A stretch of 64,000 bases of DNA, from contig NZ_LLEI02000053.1 of NCBI RefSeq assembly GCF_001399455.2, forward strand, positions 168,241 through 232,240, read 5' to 3'. The notes below the pieces were generated by a model that worked only from the letters and a program-made list of their open reading frames with translations, was not told the DNA's origin and searched no databases. A program made the translations under genes and the position numbers. Below, in pieces: positions 51,977-60,127 of the stretch. The stretch comes from Vibrio bivalvicida (GTDB taxonomy: Bacteria > Pseudomonadota > Gammaproteobacteria > Enterobacterales > Vibrionaceae). Every line of letters begins with the position of its first letter. Positions within the stretch are counted from its first letter, which is position 1.

Positions 51977-52134
51977 TGTCATCTAGTCGGTGTTTCACTG
52001 ACAAGTTGAGCAAGATGACACTTCCTTTTGAAGGCTGACTTTACTTTCTCCTAATCAGGAAACTGATTATTTCAATTGGCGTAAGTTAATTGCTTTATAT
52101 ATTCCAACCACACAGTTCTGTGTGGTTTTTTTTT
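51977..52134 (+). ncRNA. Candidate small RNA upstream of fadI
   Basis: A strong terminator (stem AACCACACA/TGTGTGGTT, 52106-52127, then seven T residues) lies on the plus strand, with no plus-strand gene in the 5.0 kb before it. Two further pairings precede it: TAATCAG-GAAA-CTGATTA (52052-52069) and the long-range TGTCATCT/AGATGACA (51977-51984 with 52013-52020). A -10-like TATAGT at 51965-51970 would start transcription at the first stem; no good -35 is seen. I do not recognise the RNA. The 5' end is a guess, the terminator is firm. Confidence 0.4.
52106..52134 (+). terminator. Strong orphan rho-independent terminator
   Basis: A 9-bp perfect stem with tetraloop GTTC and a T-run of at least seven. 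It serves no annotated gene and is the main support for a transcript starting in this gap. Confidence 0.92.
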
Positions 52135-52275
52135 GCCTTTCGTATGGGCTTCTCCGTGTAGTTCATTAGATCTCACACCTACCTAACTTAACGATTTTTC
52201 TTCACGATACTATTTACCGTAATTCTAGTTATAGTAGCGGAATCTGTTGTAAGTCACGTTTATTCAAACGACCGT

Positions 52276-52303
52276 TTGATTGAATTAACATTCTCGTTAC
52301 AAT
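52276..52303 (+). promoter_or_regulatory. fadI-fadJ promoter
   Basis: TTGATT (52276-52281) and TACAAT (52298-52303) are spaced by 16 bp, giving a sigma-70 type promoter with a start near 52310, inside the FadR operator. Confidence 0.7.
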
Positions 52304-52305
52304 GA

Positions 52306-52322
52306 TTCTGGTCAGACCTCTA
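52306..52322 (+). promoter_or_regulatory. FadR operator of fadI-fadJ
   Basis: TTCTGGTCAGACCTCTA contains the full palindromic core TGGTCAGACC of the FadR consensus. It starts just after the -10 element, where bound FadR would block transcription until long-chain acyl-CoA releases it. Confidence 0.85.
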
Positions 52323-52339
52323 TTTATTAAGGAGTAACA

Positions 52340-53647
52340 ATGGGCAAGCAGGAAGTTAAAACTCGCTCAGGAGAACGTGTGGCGATTGTCGCTGGGTTGC
52401 GAACGCCGTTTGCACGTCAAAGTACGGAGTTTAGTCAAGTTCCCGCAGTGGACTTGGGTAAAATGGTAGTGAGCGACATGCTTGCTCGTACAGAAATCGA
52501 TCCAAAGCTGATTGAGCAGGTCGTATTTGGTCAGGTTGTGCAAATGCCTGAAGCGCCAAACATTGCTCGTGAGATTGTTCTGGGCACTGGAATGCACATT
52601 CATACTGATGCTTATAGCGTGACTCGTGCTTGTGCGACAAGTTTTCAATCAGCGGTGAACGTTGCAGAAAGCATTATGGCAGGAACAATCGATGTTGGCA
52701 TTGCGGGTGGAGCGGATTCTTCTTCGGTGTTGCCTATTGGTGTGTCTAAAAAACTGGCGGCTAATTTGTTGGCGTTAAGTAAAACAAAAACACTGAGCCA
52801 AAAGCTAAAAATTCTAAAGACACTTTCTTTGAAAGACCTTATGCCTGTCCCACCAGCGGTTGCCGAATACTCGACTGGGCTATCTATGGGCCAGACAGCG
52901 GAACAAATGGCGAAGTCACACGGCATTACTCGCCAAGCACAAGACGAACTCGCCCACCGTTCTCATTCTCTTGCTGCTCAAGCTTGGAATGAAGGTAAGA
53001 TCGAAGGGGAAGTGATGACCGCATTCCCAGAGCCGTACAAGAAATGGATCGCGAAAGATAATAACATTCGCGAAGACTCGACTATCGAAGGTTACGCAAA
53101 ACTTCGCCCGGCATTTGATCGTCAATACGGCAGCGTGACTGCGGCAAATAGTACACCATTAACTGATGGCGCAGCGGCGATTATGTTGATGCGTGAAGGT
53201 AAAGCAAAAGAGCTTGGCCTAGATATCATGGGATACATTCGCTCTTATGCTTTCTCAGCTATCGGGGTAGAGAGTGACATGTTAATGGGGCCTTCTTACG
53301 CCACTCCTATGGCGCTTGACCGCGCGGGTATTGAGCTTTCTGATCTTACCTTGATAGATATGCACGAAGCATTCGCAGCTCAAGCGCTTTCAAACGTAAA
53401 GATGTTCGGTAGTGCACAGTTTGCTAAAGAAAAACTCGGCCGTTCAAAAGCGATTGGCGAAATTGATATGGATAAATTTAACGTGCTAGGTGGCTCAATC
53501 GCTTATGGTCACCCATTTGCTGCGACAGGTGCTCGTATGATTACGCAAACGTTGCGTGAACTACAGCGCAGAGGTGGTGGTTTAGCACTGAATACTGCAT
53601 GTGCGGCAGGTGGTTTAGGCGCAGCTATGGTACTGGAGGTCGAGTAA
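52340..53647 (+). CDS. fadI: 3-ketoacyl-CoA thiolase FadI
   Basis: Last step of the beta-oxidation cycle: thiolytic cleavage of 3-ketoacyl-CoA. The 435-residue product (E. coli 436) has the acylated cysteine C98 in TRACATSFQ, the [10 protein letters not shown] histidine motif and the C-terminal [15 protein letters not shown] precedes the ATG. Its stop overlaps the fadJ start by one base. Confidence 0.95.
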   Translation: MGKQEVKTRSGERVAIVAGLRTPFARQSTEFSQVPAVDLGKMVVSDMLARTEIDPKLIEQVVFGQVVQMPEAPNIAREIVLGTGMHIHTDAYSVTRACATSFQSAVNVAESIMAGTIDVGIAGGADSSSVLPIGVSKKLAANLLALSKTKTLSQKLKILKTLSLKDLMPVPPAVAEYSTGLSMGQTAEQMAKSHGITRQAQDELAHRSHSLAAQAWNEGKIEGEVMTAFPEPYKKWIAKDNNIREDSTIEGYAKLRPAFDRQYGSVTAANSTPLTDGAAAIMLMREGKAKELGLDIMGYIRSYAFSAIGVESDMLMGPSYATPMALDRAGIELSDLTLIDMHEAFAAQALSNVKMFGSAQFAKEKLGRSKAIGEIDMDKFNVLGGSIAYGHPFAATGARMITQTLRELQRRGGGLALNTACAAGGLGAAMVLEVE

Positions 53648-55770
53648 TGAGCGAGAAAACAGCATTTAACTTATCAATTGATGATCAAGATATCGCTTGG
53701 CTTTCTATAGATGTTCCTGGCGAAAAGATGAATACCCTTCAAGCGGCATTTGCAGAGGAAATGGAAGCGATCTTCGGCCAACTTGCTGAAAAAGGGGCGG
53801 CAATTAAAGGTCTGGTTGTACACTCTTTAAAGCCAGACAACTTCATTGCGGGTGCCGATGTTCGTATGCTTGACGCTTGTACCAGTGCCAAGGAAGCCCA
53901 AGCACTGGCGGAAAAAGGCCAACAGATGTTCCAGCAACTATCCGATCTGCCTTATCCAGTAGTTGCCGCTATTCATGGCCCTTGCTTAGGTGGCGGGCTG
54001 GAGCTTGCTTTAGCGTGTGATTACCGCGTGTGTACGGATTCGGATAAAACTCGTCTTGGTTTACCTGAAGTTCAGTTAGGTTTGCTACCTGGCTCGGGCG
54101 GGACGCAACGCTTGCCCCGGCTCATTGGTTTGCTACCGTCGCTAGACTTGATTTTGACGGGTAAACAGCTACGTGCCAAGAAGGCGAAGAAACTTGGTGT
54201 GGCAGATGCAGTTGTCCCACACACAATTTTGCTCGATGTTGCTAAAAGCTTTGTAGAAATAAATGCAGGCAAGAAGAAGGGCAAACGTAAAGTCTCGACC
54301 AAAGAGAAGCTAATTTCTAATACTGGGCTAGGGCGTAAAGTTATTTTCGAGCAGGCGGCAAAGAAAACCAATGAGAAAACTCGCGGTAATTACCCTGCGG
54401 CTGATGCGATTTTAGAAGTAATTCGATTTGGTCTAGAAAAGGGCTTTGAAAAAGGCCAGAAGAAGGAAGCAGAGCGCTTTGGTGAGCTAGTGATGACTTC
54501 TGAATCGAAAGCGCTACGTTCAATTTTCTTTGCAACCACAGAAATGAAGAAAGAAAATGGCAGCGATGCTCAACCAAAACCCATTGAACGCACTGCGGTA
54601 CTTGGGGGCGGTCTTATGGGGGCGGGCATTAGTCATGTAAGTATCGCTAAAGCCAAAGTGCCTGTGCGTGTCAAAGATGTCTCAAATGATGGTGTGCTTA
54701 ACGCGCTTAAATACAACTACAAGTTGTTCGACAAGCAAAGAAAGCGCCGTATCATTTCTAAAGCTCAGCAACAAAGCAAAATGCTTCAGCTTTCTGGTGG
54801 GACGGATTTTACAACTTTCAATCACACCGATATCGTGGTTGAAGCCGTATTTGAAGACTTGAATCTAAAACAACAAATGGTTGCAGATATTGAGAGTAAC
54901 GCGAAAGATAGCACTATCTTTGCGACCAACACCTCTTCTCTACCTATACATCAAATTGCTGAAAAAGCTGCACGTCCAGAGAATGTCGTTGGGCTACATT
55001 ACTTCAGCCCAGTAGAAAAAATGCCTTTGGTTGAGGTGATCCCACACCATGGAACATCGGATGAAACGATTTCGACTGTGGTTGAGTTTGCGCGTAAGCA
55101 GGGTAAAACTCCGATTGTAGTCAAAGATTGTGCAGGCTTTTACGTTAACCGTATACTCGCGCCCTATATGAATGAAGCGGCGCAAGTTCTGTTGACTGGA
55201 GAGCCAATCGAGCAGCTTGATACTGCACTGCTTAACTTTGGTTTCCCTGTTGGGCCAATCACCCTACTGGATGAAGTAGGCGTTGATATAGGTGCCAAAA
55301 TTATGCCTATCTTAGTCGCTGAGCTTGGTGATCGTTTTCAGGGGCCAGACGTGTTCGATAAGCTGCTCAACGATAATCGTAAAGGGCGTAAGAGTGGCAA
55401 AGGCTTCTATACCTACAAAGGTAAAAAGAAAGAAGTCGATAAGTCAGTTTATAAGCTACTGAGTTTAAATCCTGAATCTAAGATGGCAGAAAAAGATATC
55501 GCTATGCGTTGTGTGCTGCCGATGCTCAATGAAGCCGTTCGTTGTTTGGATGAAGGTATCATTCGCAGCCCAAGAGATGGCGACATTGGTGCGATCTTTG
55601 GTATTGGTTTCCCTCCTTTCCTTGGTGGACCATTCCGCTATATGGATCAGATTGGAATTAAGAAGCTAGTTGAAATCATGAATGAGCATGCTCAGAAGTA
55701 CGGAGACCGCTTTGCGCCATGTGATGGCTTACTAACACGGGCAGGGCTTGATAAACCGTTTTATGATTAA
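53647..55770 (+). CDS. fadJ: Multifunctional fatty acid oxidation protein FadJ
   Basis: Alpha subunit of the FadIJ complex, with enoyl-CoA hydratase and 3-hydroxyacyl-CoA dehydrogenase activities. The 707-residue product has the hydratase motif [18 protein letters not shown], the NAD-binding [12 protein letters not shown] and the dehydrogenase segment [17 protein letters not shown] chose ATG 53647 (MSEKTAFNL); the open frame to 53599 lies inside fadI. A terminator follows. Confidence 0.96.
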   Translation: MSEKTAFNLSIDDQDIAWLSIDVPGEKMNTLQAAFAEEMEAIFGQLAEKGAAIKGLVVHSLKPDNFIAGADVRMLDACTSAKEAQALAEKGQQMFQQLSDLPYPVVAAIHGPCLGGGLELALACDYRVCTDSDKTRLGLPEVQLGLLPGSGGTQRLPRLIGLLPSLDLILTGKQLRAKKAKKLGVADAVVPHTILLDVAKSFVEINAGKKKGKRKVSTKEKLISNTGLGRKVIFEQAAKKTNEKTRGNYPAADAILEVIRFGLEKGFEKGQKKEAERFGELVMTSESKALRSIFFATTEMKKENGSDAQPKPIERTAVLGGGLMGAGISHVSIAKAKVPVRVKDVSNDGVLNALKYNYKLFDKQRKRRIISKAQQQSKMLQLSGGTDFTTFNHTDIVVEAVFEDLNLKQQMVADIESNAKDSTIFATNTSSLPIHQIAEKAARPENVVGLHYFSPVEKMPLVEVIPHHGTSDETISTVVEFARKQGKTPIVVKDCAGFYVNRILAPYMNEAAQVLLTGEPIEQLDTALLNFGFPVGPITLLDEVGVDIGAKIMPILVAELGDRFQGPDVFDKLLNDNRKGRKSGKGFYTYKGKKKEVDKSVYKLLSLNPESKMAEKDIAMRCVLPMLNEAVRCLDEGIIRSPRDGDIGAIFGIGFPPFLGGPFRYMDQIGIKKLVEIMNEHAQKYGDRFAPCDGLLTRAGLDKPFYD

Positions 55771-55787
55771 TGACATACCATGAATTG

Positions 55788-55814
55788 AGGCGAGCCATTA
55801 GGTTCGCCTTTTTT
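55788..55814 (+). terminator. Terminator of fadI-fadJ
   Basis: AGGCGAGCC/GGTTCGCCT (one G-T pair) with loop ATTA, then a T-run, 17 bp after fadJ. Confidence 0.88.
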
Positions 55815-55866
55815 GTGTGTGAGAGTTATTATCAAGAAGAAAACAATAAAGCTTTAAGGAAGTGAA

Positions 55867-56415
55867 ATGGATGCGTTAGATTTACTGCTCAATCGCCGCT
55901 CAATTGCGAAACTATCAGAGCCAGCACCTGAAGGAAAAGCGTTAGAAAACATAATCCGAGCGGGCCTACGAGCCCCAGATCATGCAGGTCTAACACCGTG
56001 GCGGTTCGTTATTGCGCAAGGAGAAGGGCTCAGTAAGCTGTCCGATATCTTAGTTAAAGCGGCACAATCAGAGAACAGTGAACAAGCCGTGATTGATAAG
56101 CTAAAAAATGCCCCATTTCGAGCTCCGATGGTGATCACCGTGATTGCTAAAGTAACAGAGCATGACAAAGTGCCTGCTCTTGAGCAGTATCTGTCGGCGG
56201 GATGTGCGGTACAGGCGATGCAAATGGCTGCTGTTGCTCAAGGCTTTCAAGGGTTCTGGCGCTCTGGAAAGTGGATGTTTCATCCAGAAGTACATCAATC
56301 ATTTGATTTGGAAGAAGGCGATGAAATCGTTGGCTTCCTTTATCTTGGTACTCCTAGTTGCACGCCAATGAAAGTCCCTGAAAGGGATCTAAGCAAGTTC
56401 GTCGAATACCTATAA
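55867..56415 (+). CDS. Nitroreductase family protein, YdjA-like
   Basis: Small FMN-dependent NAD(P)H nitroreductase-fold protein; substrate unknown. The 182-residue product has the N-terminal RRSIAKL, APDHAGLTPWRFVI, AVQAMQMAAVAQGFQGFWRSG and YLGTP motifs, matching E. coli YdjA (183 residues). It is a single gene with a bidirectional terminator after it. Confidence 0.9.
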   Translation: MDALDLLLNRRSIAKLSEPAPEGKALENIIRAGLRAPDHAGLTPWRFVIAQGEGLSKLSDILVKAAQSENSEQAVIDKLKNAPFRAPMVITVIAKVTEHDKVPALEQYLSAGCAVQAMQMAAVAQGFQGFWRSGKWMFHPEVHQSFDLEEGDEIVGFLYLGTPSCTPMKVPERDLSKFVEYL

Positions 56416-56420
56416 GAATC

Positions 56421-56450
56421 AAAAAAGCTTGGTGAGTACCAAGCTTTTTT
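56421..56450. terminator. Bidirectional terminator between the nitroreductase and LysR genes
   Basis: AAAAAAGCTTGGT/ACCAAGCTTTTTT, a 13-bp perfect stem with loop GAGT. It has T-runs on both strands and lies between convergent genes. Confidence 0.92.
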
Positions 56451-56465
56451 ATTTTCAGCGTTTGC

Positions 56466-57341
56466 TTAATGTAAGTTATACGCAATCACAAAATCGATAA
56501 ACAGTCGGACCTTTTCAGGAAGGTGATCTTTGTGGTTGTACAGCATATAGATGTCTCTAGGGTTGGCACTCCAATCTTCGAGTACACGAACTAAGCTCCC
56601 ATCTTCAATATATTCTCGTAACATCACGTCTGGCATTAGTGTAATGCCTAAACCAGAAGAACATGCGCTTCTGACTACGTCGAGAGTGTTGGCTTGGAAT
56701 CGGCCCTTGTCGTTGTTGATGATGGTTTCACCACTATGATTAGACAATTGCCATTTCAGCAGTGGAGAGCCTTTAAGCAGTGAATGGTGGTGTAGATCTT
56801 CTGCGTGCTTAGGTGAAGGGCACAGCTTCAAGTACTCAGGACTTGCAACAAGAATGTCGGCCACTGCACTGATTTTACGAGCGATTAGACTAGAATCACG
56901 CTGGGGGCCCACACGGAAAATAACATCCCACTCGGTTGGGTCTAGCTGGTCAGAATGATTGCTCGTGGTGAGTTCAATGTTTATATCAGGGTACTCAGCC
57001 ATAAACGCATTGAACATCGGCATCATCATGCGTTTGGTTAAGTTAGAAGGAGCTGTGATGCGTATTTTACCCGCAGCACCTCGACATTCATCTGTTAGCT
57101 CTTCTGCCGCTGAAGCTAAACGGCTCAATAGCGGAGAGCATTCATTGTAAAAACGTTCGCCTGCTTCTGTAAGGGATAGTTTACGCGCATGACGATTAAG
57201 AAGGCGTAAGTTTAAAGAGTCTTCTAGGGCCTGAATTCGACGCGTAATTGTAGCTACTGGAATCATCGTTTTACGGGAAGTTGCGGTATAACTCCCATTT
57301 TCGACCACGAGCCTAAATAGGTTTAGATCATCTAATTTCAT
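56466..57341 (-). CDS. LysR family transcriptional regulator
   Basis: A 291-residue LysR-type regulator. It has an N-terminal winged helix-turn-helix (LNLFRLVVENGSYTATSRKTMIPVATITRRIQALE in part) and an effector domain opening with GKIRITAPSNLTKRMMMPMF. The sequence is of the broad DsdC/AaeR-like clade and the target cannot be told. It does not face a divergent metabolic gene; the next gene upstream is the response regulator, 238 bp away. Confidence 0.9.
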   Translation of the reverse strand: MKLDDLNLFRLVVENGSYTATSRKTMIPVATITRRIQALEDSLNLRLLNRHARKLSLTEAGERFYNECSPLLSRLASAAEELTDECRGAAGKIRITAPSNLTKRMMMPMFNAFMAEYPDINIELTTSNHSDQLDPTEWDVIFRVGPQRDSSLIARKISAVADILVASPEYLKLCPSPKHAEDLHHHSLLKGSPLLKWQLSNHSGETIINNDKGRFQANTLDVVRSACSSGLGITLMPDVMLREYIEDGSLVRVLEDWSANPRDIYMLYNHKDHLPEKVRLFIDFVIAYNLH

Positions 57342-57579
57342 TGTTCAGACACACATTTTTACGATTTCGGTTAATTTATATGTATATCAAATGTCAAAGC
57401 TTGCGTCACATCAACAAGTTTATCGATACTTGATATTCCATACATATAGTATGCAACAACGCTTCAAAGTGGAAGATTTGTATAAATCACGGTTCAGGAC
57501 TACTTTTTAAAGAGTGTGTGAAGCAAAAGACAAGAATAATAATAAGAGTAGTAACCGTAGTTGTGTGAGGCAAAGGTTT

Positions 57580-58680
57580 ATGCATAAAACAATAGAAGTT
57601 GGAACCAGTGCGGCTATGCCTGTCGTACCTGGGCAGAAAGTAATTATGCTGGTGGACGATGACCCAATTTTCCGCCGCATCACACTCGGCTTTTTAGAAA
57701 CCCAAGGTTATAAAGTTATTGAGGCAGAAAATGGCCTTGATGGACTACAAAAACTACGTTCGAATGAACCTGATCTCATTCTTTGTGATCTCTCTATGCC
57801 TATTTTGGATGGGATAGAGTTTGTCGAAGAAGTTAGTCTCGAGTACCCATCACTACCACTGATCGTGGTTTCTGCAACAGATGAGATTTCGGATGTCGCC
57901 AAAGCACTTCGATTTGGTATTAAGGACTTTTTAGCAAAACCGATAAGTAATCACGAGCATCTTGCTTGCGCGATTGAAAACACACTTGATGATTCTGACA
58001 ATCACCTGTGTGATCAGCGCGACTTTTCGAGTCAATGGTTTAGGGTTGATAGCGGTGATATGCCGGAAGAGCAAGAGCTGCATTGGCATCTTGAGTACTT
58101 AGAAGAAAACCCAAGTGCCGCCAAAGATCTGTTGCACGCTCTGCTACCAGACAAAGATACCTCGCAAGGGGATTGGAAGTGCAGCTATCGGTTACTGCAA
58201 TCGACAGATGTCATGCCACTTGTATTTGACTACGCATGGCTGATCAATGGTCAGTTTGCCTTCTATCTTGTTGATTCTGCAAGTGAGGGGCAACATGGGG
58301 CAGCAACGACGTTGTTAGTTCGTGCCTTGTTCCATGACTATTTACGTAATCTCAAATGCTTTAATGCTGATCTTAAGGATATAGCGGCGCTGCTTGAGAA
58401 AGGGATCAAGTGCTCGGATTGCAGCACGCCAGTTAAAGCCTTATTTGGTGTGGCTGATTTGTCTGAGGGATCACTCTCTATCTTGCCTGCGGGTTTAGAC
58501 GCACAGTGGGCCAACGGGTATTTTTCCCAACACATCCCAGCAGGCCTACTGCTTGGAGAAAATTGCGGAAAGAACTTTATCACCACTGATTTGCCAATTC
58601 AGTCCGCCTGTCAGTTAAGCTTAAGCTGTTTAGGTTCGAGCAGCTTTAGCTTAGATATATACCGCGGGAGTAATGCCTAA
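57580..58680 (+). CDS. RssB-like response regulator (receiver plus PP2C-like domain)
   Basis: A 366-residue protein with an N-terminal receiver domain (acid pair in VDDDP, phospho-acceptor D70 in LCDLSMPILDG, KPIS) and a C-terminal PP2C/SpoIIE-like domain (FAFYLVDSASEGQHGAA). This layout matches RssB, the adaptor that delivers sigma-S to ClpXP in enteric bacteria; an anti-anti-sigma phosphatase is the alternative. I chose ATG 57580 with AAAGG just upstream; GTG 57514 would add a 22-residue low-complexity leader. Confidence 0.75.
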   Translation: MHKTIEVGTSAAMPVVPGQKVIMLVDDDPIFRRITLGFLETQGYKVIEAENGLDGLQKLRSNEPDLILCDLSMPILDGIEFVEEVSLEYPSLPLIVVSATDEISDVAKALRFGIKDFLAKPISNHEHLACAIENTLDDSDNHLCDQRDFSSQWFRVDSGDMPEEQELHWHLEYLEENPSAAKDLLHALLPDKDTSQGDWKCSYRLLQSTDVMPLVFDYAWLINGQFAFYLVDSASEGQHGAATTLLVRALFHDYLRNLKCFNADLKDIAALLEKGIKCSDCSTPVKALFGVADLSEGSLSILPAGLDAQWANGYFSQHIPAGLLLGENCGKNFITTDLPIQSACQLSLSCLGSSSFSLDIYRGSNA

Positions 58681-58839
58681 ATTCAGTTCCCTCTATTCAT
58701 AATAACCCTTTTATTCGTCGGTGTTTGTCGGCGGATGATTAGGGTATAGTCCGCCATAAAACAAAAACAACCCAAGTTTTTAACATTTAGTTAATCAATT
58801 GGGAGTAAAGTCGTTACCCTGATTTAGAGAAGTGAGCTC

Positions 58840-58971
58840 ATGGCAGACAAAGATTTTAAAGAACCATATAATATCTACTACTTTCTAGGATTTATTGCAG
58901 TCCTACTTATCCCGACGCTACCAGCAACATTGACTTGGATACGCGTGCTTAACGGATATGCGGGCTTCTAA
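58840..58971 (+). CDS. Small membrane protein, 43 residues
   Basis: Reads MADKDFKEPYNIYYFLGFI and then one hydrophobic helix, ending NGYAGF. It is preceded by AGAAGTGAG as a possible ribosome site and lies 7 bp before ybaN, so the two are probably co-transcribed. The family is unknown to me; the clean start, charged N-terminus and single membrane segment support a real gene. Confidence 0.65.
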   Translation: MADKDFKEPYNIYYFLGFIAVLLIPTLPATLTWIRVLNGYAGF

Positions 58972-58978
58972 ATAGCAC

Positions 58979-59383
58979 TTGGAGCATACCATCATAATTC
59001 GTAGACTTTTTCTTCATTTTGTTGGTATGCTCAGCCTTATACTGGGCATCATAGGGATATTTCTCCCTCTTCTCCCTACTACACCATTTATTCTTCTTGC
59101 TAGTGCATGTTTTATGCGCAGCAGCCCCAGATTTCATCGCTGGCTCCATCAACATAAAACGTTTGGACCCATTCTAACCAACTGGCATCAAAACCGCGCA
59201 GTAACCACCAAGGTCAAAAAACGTGGAGTGATATGGATACTACTAAGTTTTGCGTTTTCCATATGGGTAGTACCACATTTTTGGTTAAAGATTGGTCTCG
59301 TCGTAATGTTGGTGATTTTGTTGAGTTGGTTTATTCGCCTGCCTGTGATTGAGTACCTTGCCGATAGCGAAGAAAATCACTAA
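58979..59383 (+). CDS. ybaN: DUF454 inner-membrane protein YbaN
   Basis: A 134-residue protein of unknown function with three to four membrane helices. The family signature is FLPLLPTTPFILLASACFMRSSPRFHRWL (in part), and the C-terminal end contains RLPVIEY. The start appears to be TTG 58979, since no ATG precedes the conserved first helix. Its place before apt-dnaX-ybaB-recR is the same as in E. coli. Confidence 0.88.
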   Translation: MEHTIIIRRLFLHFVGMLSLILGIIGIFLPLLPTTPFILLASACFMRSSPRFHRWLHQHKTFGPILTNWHQNRAVTTKVKKRGVIWILLSFAFSIWVVPHFWLKIGLVVMLVILLSWFIRLPVIEYLADSEENH

Positions 59384-59399
59384 GATTGTGAAGAAGTGT

Positions 59400-59428
59400 G
59401 CCCGCTTTTATAGTGGGCGTTTGTTTTT
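59400..59428 (+). terminator. Terminator after ybaN
   Basis: GCCCGCT/AGTGGGC (59400-59406 with 59412-59418, one G-T pair) followed by GTTTGTTTTTT. Confidence 0.75.
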
Positions 59429-59552
59429 TATGCACAACAAACCATGGCAACTATTTTAGTTATTTTCATTGGTTAGATTGTGCTGAGAATTACGCTAACT
59501 ATTTGGGTCAGTGTTGTAATAAACACGCCAACTCGCCAATCTAAGAAGAACT

Positions 59553-60098
59553 ATGACTACTGAAACAATCTCACAGATCAAATCTAGCATCAAAAGCATT
59601 CCTGACTACCCAAAACCAGGTATTCTATTTCGTGATGTAACCAGCCTAATGGAAGATGCGAAAGCGTATCAAGCAACGATCCAGTTGCTGGTCGATAAAT
59701 ACAAAGATATGGGCTTTACCAAAATTGTTGGTACTGAAGCGCGCGGTTTTCTATTCGGTGCGCCATTAGCTCTTGAGCTAGGTTTAGGCTTTGTTCCAGT
59801 TCGTAAGCCAGGCAAACTCCCACGTGCTACCGTTGCTCAGTCTTATGAGCTAGAGTACGGCATGGATACATTAGAGATTCACACTGATGCGATAAGTGAA
59901 GGCGACAAAGTGTTGGTTGTCGACGACTTGCTTGCAACTGGTGGTACGATTGAAGCCACAACAAAACTGATTCGTCAGTTGGGTGGTGAAGTTGAGCACG
60001 CTGCATTTGTTATTAACCTTCCTGAAATCGGTGGTGATAAGCGCCTTGAAGGCCTAGGTCTTAACGTATACAGCATCTGTGAGTTCGAAGGTCACTAA
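59553..60098 (+). CDS. apt: Adenine phosphoribosyltransferase
   Basis: Salvages adenine to AMP using PRPP. The 181-residue product has [15 protein letters not shown], the base-recognition stretch [14 protein letters not shown] and the PRPP loop [13 protein letters not shown]. dnaX follows after 29 bp. Confidence 0.96.
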   Translation: MTTETISQIKSSIKSIPDYPKPGILFRDVTSLMEDAKAYQATIQLLVDKYKDMGFTKIVGTEARGFLFGAPLALELGLGFVPVRKPGKLPRATVAQSYELEYGMDTLEIHTDAISEGDKVLVVDDLLATGGTIEATTKLIRQLGGEVEHAAFVINLPEIGGDKRLEGLGLNVYSICEFEGH

Positions 60099-60127
60099 TC
60101 GGGTAGGTTATTTATGGGTATAGTTGC

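Larger units (their letters stand above)
51741..52339. other. 599-bp gene-free gap upstream of fadI
   Basis: No reading frame is convincing. The gap holds the promoter region of the ECF sigma gene, a plus-strand RNA-like segment (about 51977-52134) ending in a strong terminator, and the promoter and FadR operator of fadI. Confidence 0.7.
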
